From an uncultured Collinsella sp. (GTDB taxonomy: Bacteria > Actinomycetota > Coriobacteriia > Coriobacteriales > Coriobacteriaceae), in assembly GCA_902496945.1 (NCBI GenBank), contig CABVDE010000001.1, positions 1 to 64,000 on the forward strand: a stretch of DNA of 64,000 bases. The letters are read 5' to 3'. Shown piece by piece: positions 63,945-64,000 of the stretch (positions are counted from its first letter, which is position 1; the number at the start of each line of letters is the position of its first letter). Below the pieces are notes generated by a model that had not been told where the DNA came from, did no database searches, and saw only the letters and a list, made by a program, of their open reading frames with translations. A program made the translations under genes and the position numbers.

Positions 63945-64000
63945 ATGTCCGCCCGTAAAGCTCGCACGGAGGCGGCTGCCGCTGGCGCCGCCCCCGTTGA
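63945..64000 (+). CDS. grpE: Probable GrpE, start only
   Basis: 18 codons (MSARKARTEAAAAGAAPV) before the window ends. The Ala/Lys/Arg-rich N-terminus and the position right behind dnaK fit GrpE, the nucleotide exchange factor. No diagnostic motif is reached, so the call rests on synteny. Confidence 0.6.
   Translation, partial: MSARKARTEAAAAGAAPV

Overview
The window is about 60% G+C and gene-dense. Its gene set points to a gut actinobacterium of the class Coriobacteriia, most likely Collinsella or a close relative. The pointers are a sortase-anchored protein built from FctA-like pilin domains, a membrane LuxR regulator with many transmembrane segments, an Nramp/MgtE-type metal uptake pair, hyp hydrogenase-maturation genes beside nikR, a nadABC-niaR operon, dnaK-grpE synteny, and many short palindromic repeats between genes. 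This assignment is inference; there is no rRNA or phylogenetic marker to confirm it. I found no tRNA, rRNA or CRISPR array.

Layout. 1-8000: a very large surface adhesin (VWA head, about eleven pilin-like domains, LPTTG anchor), split by a one-base frameshift and flanked on both sides by related inverted-repeat elements. 8000-13300: a DesK/DesR-like two-component system divergent from a three-gene ABC-2 exporter. 13500-20900: a DUF362 ferredoxin-domain protein, a haemolysin III homologue, a CNNM/CorC-type protein, an orphan domain resembling the cyanophycin synthetase N-terminus, YtxH and PRC-barrel proteins, and a NodB-fold protein that has lost its metal ligands. 21200-24350: a PRC/MgtE_N/CBS membrane protein followed by an Nramp transporter with an NRMT-like (magnesium-type) metal site, behind a structured leader. 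24900-30500: an OatA-like acyltransferase, ribokinase plus nucleoside hydrolase, and a LacI regulator.

30600-44400 is a zone of decay and rearrangement: a sugar isomerase remnant, luxS, a DUF4867 gene whose 3' end is duplicated on the far side of an ATPase gene, two paralogous 368-residue ATPases, two broken GH1 6-phospho-beta-glucosidase genes, a broken RpiR regulator, a membrane LuxR regulator, a large Mg2+ P-type ATPase, pyrE and an intact PTS IIA(Glc) gene. 44600-52650: a lipoprotein, a HAD phosphatase, then a leftward cluster: an 82-residue protein, nikR, hypF, hypC, hypD and hypE, which serves [NiFe]-hydrogenase maturation and nickel control. 52700-57000: a DUF4143 ATPase preceded by four 23-nt iterons, a broken DnaK/YARHG chimera, trxA, an unknown protein and a sensor-kinase remnant. 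57100-61070: nadA-nadB-nadC-niaR for de novo NAD synthesis, behind a perfect palindrome that is a likely NiaR operator. 61270-64000: a two-cluster ferredoxin, dnaK and the start of grpE.

The most striking observation is inside hypF. A 207-bp element bounded by 26-nt inverted repeats sits in frame and adds 69 codons to the protein, much like the protein-coding palindromic elements known from Rickettsia. Other themes are several families of dispersed palindromes, many carrying a GGGAC core, and solitary ATPase genes each preceded by short tandem repeats.
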